64,000 nt of DNA, from positions 62,001 to 126,000 of the forward strand of contig NZ_ATXT01000018.1 of assembly GCF_000421825.1 (NCBI RefSeq), written 5' to 3'. Origin of the DNA: Humibacter albus DSM 18994. GTDB lineage: Bacteria; Actinomycetota; Actinomycetes; Actinomycetales; Microbacteriaceae. A model generated the notes under the pieces. The model saw nothing but the letters and a program-made list of their open reading frames with translations, was not told the origin of the DNA and ran no database searches. Shown here piece by piece: positions 43,063-50,824 of this stretch (positions are counted from its first letter, which is position 1; each line of letters starts with the position of its first letter). Position numbers and translations under genes: made by a program.

Positions 43063-43410
43063 TCAGCCGAGCGAATCCAGCAGGTCGCGCAACACGACAG
43101 CCTGGTTGTGCTCCTCATCATGGGCGCTGTACACGAGTGTCACCGTGCCGTCCCGTCCGCGCTGACGCAACGCCGAGACGGCCGGATTGTCTTCGAGCTC
43201 CGCGAGGTATCGCGTGCGGAACTCGTCGAACTTCGCCGGATCGTGTCCGAACCACTTGCGGAGTTCGTCGCTCGGCGCGACGTCTTTCTCCCACTCGTCG
43301 AGGTGGGCCGACTCCTTGCTCACGCCGCGCGGCCACAGCCGGTCGACGAGCACCCTGTACCCGTCGTCGGACGACGCCGGCTCGTACGCGCGCTTGATGG
43401 TGAACGACAC
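43063..43410 (-). CDS. DUF488-family protein
   Basis: 115 residues. Compact DUF488 core: YRVLVDRLWPRGVSKESAHL, FGHDPAKFDEFRTRYLAEL and TVTLVYSAHDEEHNQAVVL with an HDEE motif typical of the short actinobacterial group. Function unestablished. GTG start after GAGGGAAG; one base separates it from the stop of the upstream membrane protein, giving the string TGACGTG, so the two are co-translated. Confidence 0.88.
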   Translation of the reverse strand: MSFTIKRAYEPASSDDGYRVLVDRLWPRGVSKESAHLDEWEKDVAPSDELRKWFGHDPAKFDEFRTRYLAELEDNPAVSALRQRGRDGTVTLVYSAHDEEHNQAVVLRDLLDSLG

Positions 43411-43411
43411 G

Positions 43412-43867
43412 TCACTTCCCTCTCGTGCTGGTGCCTCGCCCCGATGCCCGGCCCCGGGATGCCGAACCGCCGGAAGGCCTTCGCTTGCCGTCGTAACGCC
43501 CGGCCGGTCCGCTCTGCTGTTCGGGGACCGGAACCTTGATGGCGACCCCAGCGGCGATGAACACGATGGCACCGGCCAGATGCAGCAGTCGCAGCCACAG
43601 GTCGCCGATGGGCAACGGCCACACCGGGTTGAACGCGATAGCGAGCGGAACGAGTCCGATCAGCCACCAGTACGCCTTCGCCTGCACGGCGAACACGCAC
43701 ATGATCAGGGCCAGGATCGCCACGGCGAATCGCACCCAGATGTACCAGTCCCCGCCCACCAGCGCGAGGGCGGCCATCAAGATGATCGCGCCGAGGACAC
43801 CGGGCAGGAACGCCAGTCGGACCCGGGAATCCGAGCTTTTCGACGCAGAGTTTTTCGACGAGGACAT
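43412..43867 (-). CDS. small membrane protein, DUF6804-like
   Basis: 151 residues with four short hydrophobic segments (LGAIILMAALALVGGDWYIW; FAVAILALIMCVFAVQAKAY; WLIGLVPLAIAFNPVWPLPI; LLHLAGAIVFIAAGVAIKV) followed by a Gly/Arg/Ser-rich cytoplasmic tail. The WYxxVRF..AxL and NPVxP pattern resembles DUF6804; assignment is from memory. Precedes and is coupled to the DUF488 gene. Confidence 0.7.
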   Translation of the reverse strand: MSSSKNSASKSSDSRVRLAFLPGVLGAIILMAALALVGGDWYIWVRFAVAILALIMCVFAVQAKAYWWLIGLVPLAIAFNPVWPLPIGDLWLRLLHLAGAIVFIAAGVAIKVPVPEQQSGPAGRYDGKRRPSGGSASRGRASGRGTSTRGK

Positions 43868-43997
43868 GTCCCGTTCAGTCTACGCACGCAGGCGTGGACG
43901 GAGCCTCGCCGACGGAGCGCCAGAACGGCGCGCCGAAGGCCTCCTCGGCTGAAACCGGAGGACGTGGCTCTTCGGCGAACCGAAGCCGCTCAGTGCG

Positions 43998-44390
43998 TCA
44001 GCAACGCCCCTTGCAGAGCAGGAAGCCGAACGACTCGGGCGAGTCGATGACGATCGTCGAGCGAGCGGTCTTCAGCAGCGCCGAGAACGCGAGTTCCGAC
44101 ACCTGAAGGCCCTCGATGCGGCGACCGGATGCATCCGCCGACAGTCCGAGCACCGCGTAGGCGGAGTCATCCAGGTCGTCCTCGCCCTCGATCACGATGG
44201 GCGCGTCGGTGTGGAGCGTGGTGACGGTCACCAGTGCGGCCACCACCTGCTCGAGCGACTCGTGCACCGTGCTGGCGGTGGCGAGGGTTTCGTGGTGTGG
44301 GCTGACGACGGCGATCCAGTCTCCGTTCACGACGCCGTCGAGCGAGCGAGACAGAGTTTCGGGCAGGGTCAGGTCAAGGTTCTTCAGCAT
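43998..44390 (-). CDS. hypothetical protein with a C-terminal cysteine pair
   Basis: 130 residues, soluble, no family recognised. A mixed alpha/beta pattern is suggested: GDWIAVVSPHHETLATASTV, LVTVTTLHTDAPIVIEGE, LQVSELAFSALLKTARSTIV. It ends in LLCKGRC, placing two cysteines at the extreme C terminus. AAGGAGG gives a clear start. Divergent from the CsoR-family gene, with palindromes in the shared 150-bp promoter region, so metal or redox control is possible (inference). The gap 43868-43997 shows nothing. Confidence 0.7.
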   Translation of the reverse strand: MLKNLDLTLPETLSRSLDGVVNGDWIAVVSPHHETLATASTVHESLEQVVAALVTVTTLHTDAPIVIEGEDDLDDSAYAVLGLSADASGRRIEGLQVSELAFSALLKTARSTIVIDSPESFGFLLCKGRC

Positions 44391-44474
44391 TCGGGTACCT
44401 CCTTGCGCCTCGGGTAGGGCGCCATGCGCCTCGGGTAAGCGCATGAGTCACTGAGAATCCTTCAGGCACACTAG

Positions 44475-44495
44475 GCGGTCCACCGCCCCCGGCGG
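44475..44495. promoter_or_regulatory. overlapping GC palindromes in the divergent CsoR-family promoter
   Basis: GCGGT-CC-ACCGC (44475-44486) and CCGCC-CCC-GGCGG (44483-44495) overlap. CsoR/RcnR operators usually have G/C tracts inside inverted repeats, so this is a reasonable candidate. Unproven. Confidence 0.45.
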
Positions 44496-44544
44496 GAGTC
44501 CCCAGTTCGGGTGGATGGCGCGCGGCGTGACCTACCCTGAGAAC

Positions 44545-44820
44545 GTGATCGAGGACATCAAGAAGCGGGCGCTGCACCGGGTACGCATCCTGTCCGGTCA
44601 GTTGCGCGGCCTGGAGAAGATGATCGAGAACGAGGACTACTGCATCGACATGATCACGCAGTCGCTCGCGATCCAGAAGTCGCTCGGCTCGCTGAACAAG
44701 CTGCTCGTCGAGAACCACCTGCGCACGCATGTCACGGCGCAGTTCGAAGCCGGCGGCGACGATCGCGAGCGCGCCGTCGAGGAGCTGCTGCGCGTGTTCG
44801 AGCTCAGCAACAACCGGTAG
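44545..44820 (+). CDS. CsoR/RcnR-family metal-sensitive repressor with C-H-H ligand set
   Basis: 91 residues from the GTG at 44545; an ATG at 44515 would add ten residues. GTG is preferred because TACCCT lies 6 nt before it and the family normally begins IEDIKKRALHR. All-helical CsoR fold. Metal-site positions correspond to C33, H58 and H62, with the 25- and 4-residue spacings of M. tuberculosis CsoR (C36-H61-C65), so the last Cu(I) cysteine is replaced by His as in RcnR. This argues against simple copper sensing. Six bp separate it from the macro-domain gene. Confidence 0.88.
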   Translation: MIEDIKKRALHRVRILSGQLRGLEKMIENEDYCIDMITQSLAIQKSLGSLNKLLVENHLRTHVTAQFEAGGDDRERAVEELLRVFELSNNR

Positions 44821-44825
44821 CGGTC

Positions 44826-45377
44826 ATGAGACGCACGGATGCCGCGGGCCGGGTCTTCGAGACCGTGCTCGGCGACATCACCCACGAACGCGTGGATGCC
44901 GTCGTGAACGCTGCCAATTCCGGCCTGCTGGGCGGCGGCGGCGTGGACGGGGCGATCCATCAGGCCGGCGGGCCGGAGATCCTGGCGGCCTGCCGCGACC
45001 TGCGGGCGACGGTGCTTCCCGACGGTCTGCCGACCGGAGACGCGGTGGCGACGACCGGTGGACGACTTACGGCCCGATACGTCATCCACGCGGTCGGCCC
45101 GGTCTTCTCGCGCCGCGAGGACCGCACACCGCTGCTGGTCAGCGCCTACGAGCGGTCGCTGGCGGTCGCCGGGGAGGTGGGTGCGACATCCATCGCCTTT
45201 CCCGCCATCTCGGCCGGCGTCTACGGCTGGCCGATGGAGGACGCGGCACGCGTCGCGATCGACACCGTTCTGCGCTCGGCCGGCACGGTGTCAGGGCTGC
45301 AGCTCGCACGGTTCGTGCTGTTCTCTCCGGCGGCGCTCGAGGCCTTCGACGCGGCGATGACGACCCGTCTTTCCTGA
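44826..45377 (+). CDS. macro-domain protein, O-acetyl-ADP-ribose deacetylase type
   Basis: 183 residues. ALC1/MacroD pattern: LGDITHERVDAVVNAANSGLLGGGGVDGAIHQAGG at residues 16-50, VIHAVGPVFSRRE, and FPAISAGVYGWPMEDAARVA. It binds ADP-ribose and probably hydrolyses O-acetyl-ADP-ribose or mono-ADP-ribosylated targets; the Asn of NAAN and the GVDGAIHQAGG loop are intact. Begins 6 bp after the CsoR-family gene, hence in its operon. No ADP-ribosyltransferase or sirtuin gene is adjacent. Confidence 0.93.
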   Translation: MRRTDAAGRVFETVLGDITHERVDAVVNAANSGLLGGGGVDGAIHQAGGPEILAACRDLRATVLPDGLPTGDAVATTGGRLTARYVIHAVGPVFSRREDRTPLLVSAYERSLAVAGEVGATSIAFPAISAGVYGWPMEDAARVAIDTVLRSAGTVSGLQLARFVLFSPAALEAFDAAMTTRLS

Positions 45378-45414
45378 ACGGATTCCCCGCTCGTGCCCAG
45401 CTGGCGTTCAGGAA
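45371..45414. terminator. inverted repeat over the macro-domain stop codon
   Basis: TTCCTGAACG (45371-45380) and CGTTCAGGAA (45405-45414), perfect 10-bp arms around 24 nt. The TGA stop (45375-45377) lies in the left arm. CCCCGCT/AGCGGG can form an alternative stem. Position between convergent genes suggests a terminator, but no T-run is seen. Confidence 0.5.
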
Positions 45415-45421
45415 GCGGGCG

Positions 45422-46006
45422 TCAGTGGCGATGCCTTTGGTGCTCTCGTGGCAGCAGGATGGGCCTGCTCGTCGGCGGTTCGTCATTCAGGATCTCGAAC
45501 GCTCCACGCAGCTCGGAAACCCAGATCTCATAGCCTCGCTCGTTCAGATGAACCGAGTCGTCGGAGAATTGCGGATCGATCGATCCGTCCGCGCGTGCGA
45601 GCGCGGGCCAGAGATCGAGATATTGGCCGCGCACGGTGGGCGCGAACTGCCAGAGGTGCCGGTTGACCTCCTTGATCGTGTCGGCGTAAGCGACATCCCG
45701 CGGCATCAGGGACTGCACGAGCAGCTGGGTCGCGGGCAGCGACCTGTGCAGGGTGACGAGGATCGTCTCGATGTTGCGAACGATGTGCTCGGCACTGCGT
45801 CGCCAGGCGAGGTCGTTGGTGCCGATCAGCAGTGCGACGGTCGTCGGAGCGAGCCCGATCACCTCGTCGAGGCGCGCGATCACGGCATCGGTCGTGTCCC
45901 CGTCGGCTCCGAGGTTGTGAGGGTTCTTGTCGGGGAACCACTCCTCCCAGCGCCCGAGTGCGGTGATGCTGTCGCCCACGAAGGCCGTCGACACCTCGTC
46001 TGACAT
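45422..46006 (-). CDS. SGNH/GDSL-family hydrolase
   Basis: 194 residues, no signal peptide. SGNH blocks: block I AFVGDSITALGRW (Ser-10 region), block III LLIGTNDLAW, block V with DDSVHLNERGYEIW (Asp and His). Likely an esterase or acyl-hydrolase acting in the cytoplasm. ATG follows AAAGGAG with good spacing. The gap upstream (46007-46174) has a perfect 12-bp palindrome CGTTCATGAACG at 46132-46143 of unknown use. Confidence 0.9.
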   Translation of the reverse strand: MSDEVSTAFVGDSITALGRWEEWFPDKNPHNLGADGDTTDAVIARLDEVIGLAPTTVALLIGTNDLAWRRSAEHIVRNIETILVTLHRSLPATQLLVQSLMPRDVAYADTIKEVNRHLWQFAPTVRGQYLDLWPALARADGSIDPQFSDDSVHLNERGYEIWVSELRGAFEILNDEPPTSRPILLPREHQRHRH

Positions 46007-46174
46007 GCCGCTCCTTTCGTCCCCGATCACATTTTCCCTCGTCATGTGCAGGACGCGCCATGGGTTGTGCAAGAGAGCAGGTGGTGCTGGCACCGCCGCC
46101 CTGCGTTCATGGCCTTGCCGTCAGGTCCGTGCGTTCATGAACGGCGCGTCCACTATCGGAGAACGGCCGACCCG

Positions 46175-47035
46175 TCAGCGCATGCTCTTGGTGTGCCAGA
46201 CGGTCTTCGTCTCGGTGAAGGCGGTGATACGTTCCAGTGAACGGGTTTCGATGGCCCCGCCCGTCGGCGGCAGCACCCTCTTGAGAGTCTCGGCCGCTGC
46301 GATCTGCAGATCCACCCAGTCGAGTTCCTCGGCACCCGTGAGATCGAGTGCGTTCACATCAGAGTGCGACGCCAGCCACGGAGCGATCTCGACCGCCGAT
46401 CCGGTCAGCACGTTCACGACGCCTCCGGGCACATCACTCGTGGCGAGAACCTCCGTCAGCGAGATCGCCGAGAGCGGATGCGCCTCGTCGGCCACGACCA
46501 CGACGGCGTTGCCCGAGACCAGGGCCGGCGCCATCACGGCGACAAGCCCGAGCAGCGAGCTTCCGCCCTGCGGGGCGATCGCCGCGACGACGCCGGTCGG
46601 CTCGGGCACCGAGATGTTGAAGAACGGCCCGGCCACCGGGTTCGCGTTCCCCGCCACTTGCGCGTATTTATCCGCCCAGCCCGCGTACCACACCCAGGTG
46701 TCGATGGCGTCGTCGACCTGCGCGGCGGCATCCTTCGCCGACAGTCCCTCGGATGCCCGCACCTCCTCGACGAACTGCGCGCGCCGCCCTTCGAGCAGTT
46801 CCGCGACGCGGTAGAGCACCTGGCCACGGTTGTACGCCGTCGCTCCTGACCAGCCGACGACGGCCTTGCGGGCGGCGACCACGGCATCCCTGGCGTCTTT
46901 GCGGGAGGCCTTCGCGGCGTTCGCGAGAAAGGTGCCGTTGGCAGCGAGCACCTCGTACGTGCGACCGGACTCGCTGCGCGGGAACGCACCGCCGATGAAG
47001 AGCTTGTAGGTCTTGGGAACGGCGAGGCGGGTCAT
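46175..47035 (-). CDS. half-length aldehyde dehydrogenase-like protein without catalytic cysteine
   Basis: 286 residues, about 200 short of a normal ALDH. The N-terminal NAD-binding half is recognisable (YKLFIGGAFPRSESGRTYEV; VAAIAPQGGSSLLGLVAVMA; VLTGSAVEIAPWL), but the Glu-loop ELGGK and the catalytic-Cys segment NxGQxCxA are absent. It ends smoothly in KTVWHTKSMR, not as an obvious frameshift: no catalytic-domain remnants follow. ATGA overlap with the full ALDH upstream. Such pairs are common beside deoC in actinobacteria as I recall; a structural or regulatory partner of the active ALDH is inferred. Confidence 0.85.
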   Translation of the reverse strand: MTRLAVPKTYKLFIGGAFPRSESGRTYEVLAANGTFLANAAKASRKDARDAVVAARKAVVGWSGATAYNRGQVLYRVAELLEGRRAQFVEEVRASEGLSAKDAAAQVDDAIDTWVWYAGWADKYAQVAGNANPVAGPFFNISVPEPTGVVAAIAPQGGSSLLGLVAVMAPALVSGNAVVVVADEAHPLSAISLTEVLATSDVPGGVVNVLTGSAVEIAPWLASHSDVNALDLTGAEELDWVDLQIAAAETLKRVLPPTGGAIETRSLERITAFTETKTVWHTKSMR

Positions 47036-48624
47036 CGTGCGGATCCCTTCCTGGTGGAGCTCTCGGTGCGCGAGGAGACGGAGCGCGACTTCGCCGCCCT
47101 GCCCGCCTTCGCGTCCTCGGGCGTGGGCAGCGCGTCTGACCGGGCGGGCGACGCATCCGAGGCACGCGGGGCGAGCGCCGTGCGGGCGTCGGCGGAGGCC
47201 AGGTACGCGGCGAGGCCTTGTCGTCCGCCCTCGCGGCCGTAGCCCGACTCCTTGTAACCGCCGAACGGCGATGCCGGATCGAACCGGTTGAACGTGTTCG
47301 CCCAGACCACGCCGGCCCGAAGCCGGTCGGCGACGGCCAGCATGCGGCTGCCCTTGTCGGTCCAGATTCCCGCGGAGAGCCCGTACGGCGTGTTGTTGGC
47401 CTTCGCGATCGCCTCATCGGGCGTGCGGAAGGTGAGCACCGACAGCACGGGGCCGAAGATCTCCTCGCGCGCGATGCGGCTCGACGTGGAGACGCCGTCG
47501 AAGATGGTCGGGGCGAACCAGAAGCCACGATCGGGGATGGCGCACTCGGCGCTCCAGCGCTCGGCGCCCTCCGCCTCGCCCACGTCGCTGAGCTCGCGGA
47601 TGCGCGCCAGCTGCTCTGCCGAGTTGATCGCCCCGATGTCGGTGTTCTTGTCGAGCGGATCGCCGAGTCGCAGCGTGCTGAGCCGGGCCTTGAGGCGGTC
47701 GACGACCTCATCGTGCACGCTCTCCTGCACGAGAAGACGGCTGCCCGCGCAACAGACGTGACCCTGATTGAAGAAGATGCCGTTCACGACGCCCTCGATC
47801 GCCTGGTCGATCGGCGCGTCGTCGAAGACGATGTTCGCGGCCTTGCCGCCGAGCTCGAGGGTGACCTTCTTGCCGGTGCCCGCGATCGAGCGGGCGATCT
47901 CGCGCCCGACCGCCGTGGAACCCGTGAAGGCGACCTTGTCGACATCGGGGTGGTTCACGAGACGTCGGCCGGTTTCCCCCGCGCCGGTGACGATGTTGAC
48001 GACCCCGGCCGGAACGCCTGCCTGCTGCACGATCTCCGCGAAGAGCAGCGCCGTCAGCGGTGTGGTCTCCGCCGGCTTGAGCACCACGGTGTTGCCTGCG
48101 GCGAGGGCCGGAGCGATCTTCCAGGCCAGCATGAGCAGCGGGAAGTTCCACGGGATGACCTGGCCGGCGACGCCGAGAGCGCGAGGCGCGGGACCGAGAC
48201 CGACATGATCGAGCTTGTCGGCCCATCCGGCGTAGTAGAAGAACCACGCGGCGACGAGCGGAACGTCGACGTCGCGACTCTCCTTGATCGGTTTGCCGTT
48301 GTCGAGGCTCTCGGCGACCGCGAGCTCGCGCGCGCGCTCCTGCACCAGACGCGCGATGCGGAACAGGTACTTGCCGCGATCGGCGCCGCTCAGCTTCGAC
48401 CACACGCGGTCGTACGCGCGGCGTGCGGCACGCACGGCGAGGTCGACGTCGTGCTCGTCGGCGGTCGAGATCTCGGCGATCGTCTCCTCGGAGGCGGGCG
48501 AGATGGTGCGGAACGGCGCACCGTGTCCGTCGACGAACTCGCCGTCGATGAACAGGCCGTACGACGGCCGCAGGTTCAGGATCGCCCGTGACTCGGGCGC
48601 CGGTGCATAGTCGAGAAAGGTCAT
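47032..48624 (-). CDS. aldehyde dehydrogenase, full length with Ser/Ala/Arg C-terminal tail
   Basis: 530 residues. Complete ALDH: VIPWNFPLLMLAWKIAPALA, KPAETTPLTAL, TLELGGKAANIVFDD (Glu), FFNQGHVCCAGSRLLV (catalytic Cys, second of the pair), REEIFGPVLSV and FGGYKESGYGREGG. The last ~45 residues are a low-complexity Ser/Ala/Arg/Lys tail beyond the normal end. Overlaps the half-ALDH by ATGA. Near deoC it could oxidise acetaldehyde released by deoxyribose-5-phosphate cleavage (inference). Confidence 0.93.
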   Translation of the reverse strand: MTFLDYAPAPESRAILNLRPSYGLFIDGEFVDGHGAPFRTISPASEETIAEISTADEHDVDLAVRAARRAYDRVWSKLSGADRGKYLFRIARLVQERARELAVAESLDNGKPIKESRDVDVPLVAAWFFYYAGWADKLDHVGLGPAPRALGVAGQVIPWNFPLLMLAWKIAPALAAGNTVVLKPAETTPLTALLFAEIVQQAGVPAGVVNIVTGAGETGRRLVNHPDVDKVAFTGSTAVGREIARSIAGTGKKVTLELGGKAANIVFDDAPIDQAIEGVVNGIFFNQGHVCCAGSRLLVQESVHDEVVDRLKARLSTLRLGDPLDKNTDIGAINSAEQLARIRELSDVGEAEGAERWSAECAIPDRGFWFAPTIFDGVSTSSRIAREEIFGPVLSVLTFRTPDEAIAKANNTPYGLSAGIWTDKGSRMLAVADRLRAGVVWANTFNRFDPASPFGGYKESGYGREGGRQGLAAYLASADARTALAPRASDASPARSDALPTPEDAKAGRAAKSRSVSSRTESSTRKGSAR

Positions 48625-48671
48625 GGTGTCTCCGTCATCGGCTCGCTCGGGGCGGCGACTGGCGCAGGCCC

Positions 48672-48702
48672 GTGGTTCGGCAGGTCTGTGGTTCGGCAGG
48701 TC
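48672..48702. repeat. 16-bp intergenic tandem repeat
   Basis: GTGGTTCGGCAGGTC at 48672-48686 and again at 48688-48702 (unit 16 bp) in the 96-bp gap between deoC and the ALDH gene. Confidence 0.8.
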
Positions 48703-48720
48703 ATCGGCTCGGGCATCCGC

Positions 48721-49704
48721 TCAGTCGATCGTGACGTAGTCGGCGCCGGAGTAGTGGCCGCTCGCGAGCTTCTGGCGCTGCAGCAGCACGTCGTTCAGAA
48801 GGCTCGAGGCGCCGAACCGGAACAGGTGCGGGTCGAGCCACCGCTCGCCCGCGGTCTCGGCGACGGTGACCAGATAGCGCACGGCATCCTTCGACGAACG
48901 GATGCCTCCAGCCGGCTTCACGCCGACGAGCTCGCCGGTGAGACGGTGCCAATCGCGCACCACCTCGAGCATGAGCAGCGTGACCGGGAGCGTCGCCGCG
49001 GGCGACACCTTTCCGGTCGAGGTCTTGATGAAGTCGGCGCCGGCGAGGATCGCGAGCCAGGAGGCGCGGCGCACGTTGTCGTAGGTCGAGAGCTCACCGG
49101 TCTCGAGGATGACCTTGAGGTGCGCGCTCGTGCCGTCGCCGCGGCGGCAGGCCTCTTTCACCGCGACGATCTCGTCGAAGACCTCGCTGTAGCGGCCGGA
49201 GAGGAAGGCACCGCGGTCGATGACCATGTCGATCTCGTCCGCCCCCGCGGCCACCGCATCAGCGGTGTCGGCGAGCTTCACGCGCAGCGAGGCGCGACCG
49301 CTCGGGAACGCCGTCGCCACGGCCGCCACGTTGATCGAGCCGCCGGCACCGGCGTGCGCGGCGCCGAGCGCCTCGACGGCGTACGGGACCATGTCGCCGT
49401 ACACGCACACGGCCGCCACCTGAGGGCAGCCGGCATCGGACGGATCGGGGAGCACGGCCTTGGCGGCAAGGGACCGCACCTTGCCTGGCGTGTCCGCACC
49501 CTCCAGCGTCGTCAGATCGATCAGCGAGACGATCGTGTCGAGCGCCCGGCGCTTCGACGAGGTCTTGATCGAACGGGTGGCGAGCGCGGCGGCGCGCTGT
49601 TCCAGACCCACGGCATCCACTCCGGGAAGGCCGAGAACGAAGCCGCGCAGGCTCCGCTCGCTCAGTTCGGCGCCCACCACGGTGCGGGCGAGATCGATGC
49701 TCAC
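48721..49704 (-). CDS. deoC: deoxyribose-phosphate aldolase
   Basis: 327 residues, larger than the ~220-residue bacterial short form, resembling the longer DeoC type. Cleaves 2-deoxy-D-ribose 5-phosphate to glyceraldehyde 3-phosphate and acetaldehyde. Markers: VAAVCVYGDMVPYAVEAL, VKLADTADAVAAGADEIDMVI, HLKVILETGEL, GADFIKTSTGKVSPAATLPV (Schiff-base lysine in FIKTSTG) and GVKPAGGIRSSKDAVRYL. GTG overlaps the regulator stop as GTGA. Together with the downstream ALDH it could feed deoxynucleoside carbon to glycolysis and acetate/acetyl-CoA. Confidence 0.94.
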   Translation of the reverse strand: MSIDLARTVVGAELSERSLRGFVLGLPGVDAVGLEQRAAALATRSIKTSSKRRALDTIVSLIDLTTLEGADTPGKVRSLAAKAVLPDPSDAGCPQVAAVCVYGDMVPYAVEALGAAHAGAGGSINVAAVATAFPSGRASLRVKLADTADAVAAGADEIDMVIDRGAFLSGRYSEVFDEIVAVKEACRRGDGTSAHLKVILETGELSTYDNVRRASWLAILAGADFIKTSTGKVSPAATLPVTLLMLEVVRDWHRLTGELVGVKPAGGIRSSKDAVRYLVTVAETAGERWLDPHLFRFGASSLLNDVLLQRQKLASGHYSGADYVTID

Positions 49705-50681
49705 GATGCACACTCCGAGATCGTCTCTTCTGCTGCCGCGTCGTCGAGCAGGGCAGCGGCTGTCAGGTCGTCGGTGATCAGCACCGTGCACAGTCCGTTG
49801 GTGACCAGGGCGCGCGCCACAGCGTGCTTTCCCTCGCCGGCGACCACGGCGATCGCGGTGTCGGATGCCTTGATCCTCTCCAGAGGCAGTCCCACCGTCC
49901 GCGAGTCCAGCTCGGCGTCGACGGGCGCACCGTCCGCGCCGATGAACCGGCCGACCACGTCGCCGACCGCTCCCTTGCGCACGAGTCCGGCCACCTCGGC
50001 GGTGCTGAGATAGCCGCTGTGCACGAGTGCCGAATCATCGCCGGCGACGCCCGCGCTGAACAGGTACGCCTCTGCGTGCGCTGCGCGGTCGAGCACGCCG
50101 GCGATGGCACGATCCCGTTCGATGCTGCGCTTGGTGGCGGTGTGCTCCAGGATGGCCGGGATGGGCAGCACGTGCGCGGAGCCGGCGGCCTTCTGCGCGA
50201 TCACGAGTGCCGTCGCGGAGGCGGTGTCGCCGGTTTTCGTCAGGCTGAGTCCGCCGTTGATCTGTACGACACCCACGCCGTGCGCCCACCCTCGAGGCAG
50301 GCACGCGGCGACGTCGTGCATGGTGCGGCCCCAGCTGACTCCCAGCGTCTGCGGCGCGGGACGCAGTCCGGTGAGGTAATCCGCGGCGGCCTGCGCCACG
50401 CGGCGCTGCAACTCGTCGGGAGAGGAGACACCCGCGGACGACGCGACCACGATGTCGTTCAGCCCGTACCGCTTCTTCACCGCCTGCTCGGCGAGCACCC
50501 TGCGGGCGCGCGGATGCACGATCTCGATGCGCACGATGCCGGCCGTGCGCGCCTGAGCCAGGAGCCGCCCGACCTTCCACCGTGTGATGTGCAGCACGGC
50601 ACCGATCTCGTCCTGCGTACGGCCCTCGTCGTAATAGAGCTCCGCCGCACGCACGGCGAGCAGTTCGTCTGAGGAGTTCAT
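49701..50681 (-). CDS. SorC/DeoR-type sugar-binding transcriptional regulator
   Basis: 326 residues. N-terminal HTH (VRAAELYYDEGRTQDEIGAV then LHITRWKVGRLLAQARTAGI) and a SorC sugar-binding domain (TLGVSWGRTMHDVAACLP; VVQINGGLSLTKTGDTASA; GRFIGADGAPVDAELDSRTV). Homologous in layout to B. subtilis DeoR, which senses deoxyribose 5-phosphate. Heads the deoC operon with a GTGA overlap. ATG at MNSSDE; an upstream in-frame ATG would lie inside the operator region. The nearest ribosome site is weak (GGTGAG). Confidence 0.92.
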   Translation of the reverse strand: MNSSDELLAVRAAELYYDEGRTQDEIGAVLHITRWKVGRLLAQARTAGIVRIEIVHPRARRVLAEQAVKKRYGLNDIVVASSAGVSSPDELQRRVAQAAADYLTGLRPAPQTLGVSWGRTMHDVAACLPRGWAHGVGVVQINGGLSLTKTGDTASATALVIAQKAAGSAHVLPIPAILEHTATKRSIERDRAIAGVLDRAAHAEAYLFSAGVAGDDSALVHSGYLSTAEVAGLVRKGAVGDVVGRFIGADGAPVDAELDSRTVGLPLERIKASDTAIAVVAGEGKHAVARALVTNGLCTVLITDDLTAAALLDDAAAEETISECAS

Positions 50682-50682
50682 A

Positions 50683-50749
50683 TGCTCACCAGGATAGAAA
50701 AGGCCCCCACTTATGAGCAACGAGAGTGCAGTCATCCGCTCATCTGAGC
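50683..50749. promoter_or_regulatory. candidate deoR operator cluster
   Basis: GCTCA-TC-TGAGC (50738-50749) is a perfect 5-bp palindrome. Related half-sites TGCTCA (50683-50688) and TGAGCA (50714-50719) lie closer to the deoR start. Three GAGC-type half-sites within 67 bp suggest a SorC-family operator upstream of the deoC operon. Binding is inferred. Confidence 0.5.
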
Positions 50750-50824
50750 ATTCCGAGGTCGACTCAGGACCGTCGGCCAACAGGCTGGCTCAGCGCATCG
50801 CGCAGCGTCGCGGCGCGGTGAGCC

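Noticed and set aside
46175-47035. Half-ALDH as a frameshifted pseudogene
   Set aside because: No catalytic-domain remnants appear in any frame downstream and it is ATGA-coupled to an intact gene, so truncation looks established.
48625-48720. Tandem 16-bp repeat as a CRISPR-like unit
   Set aside because: Only two adjacent copies without spacers.
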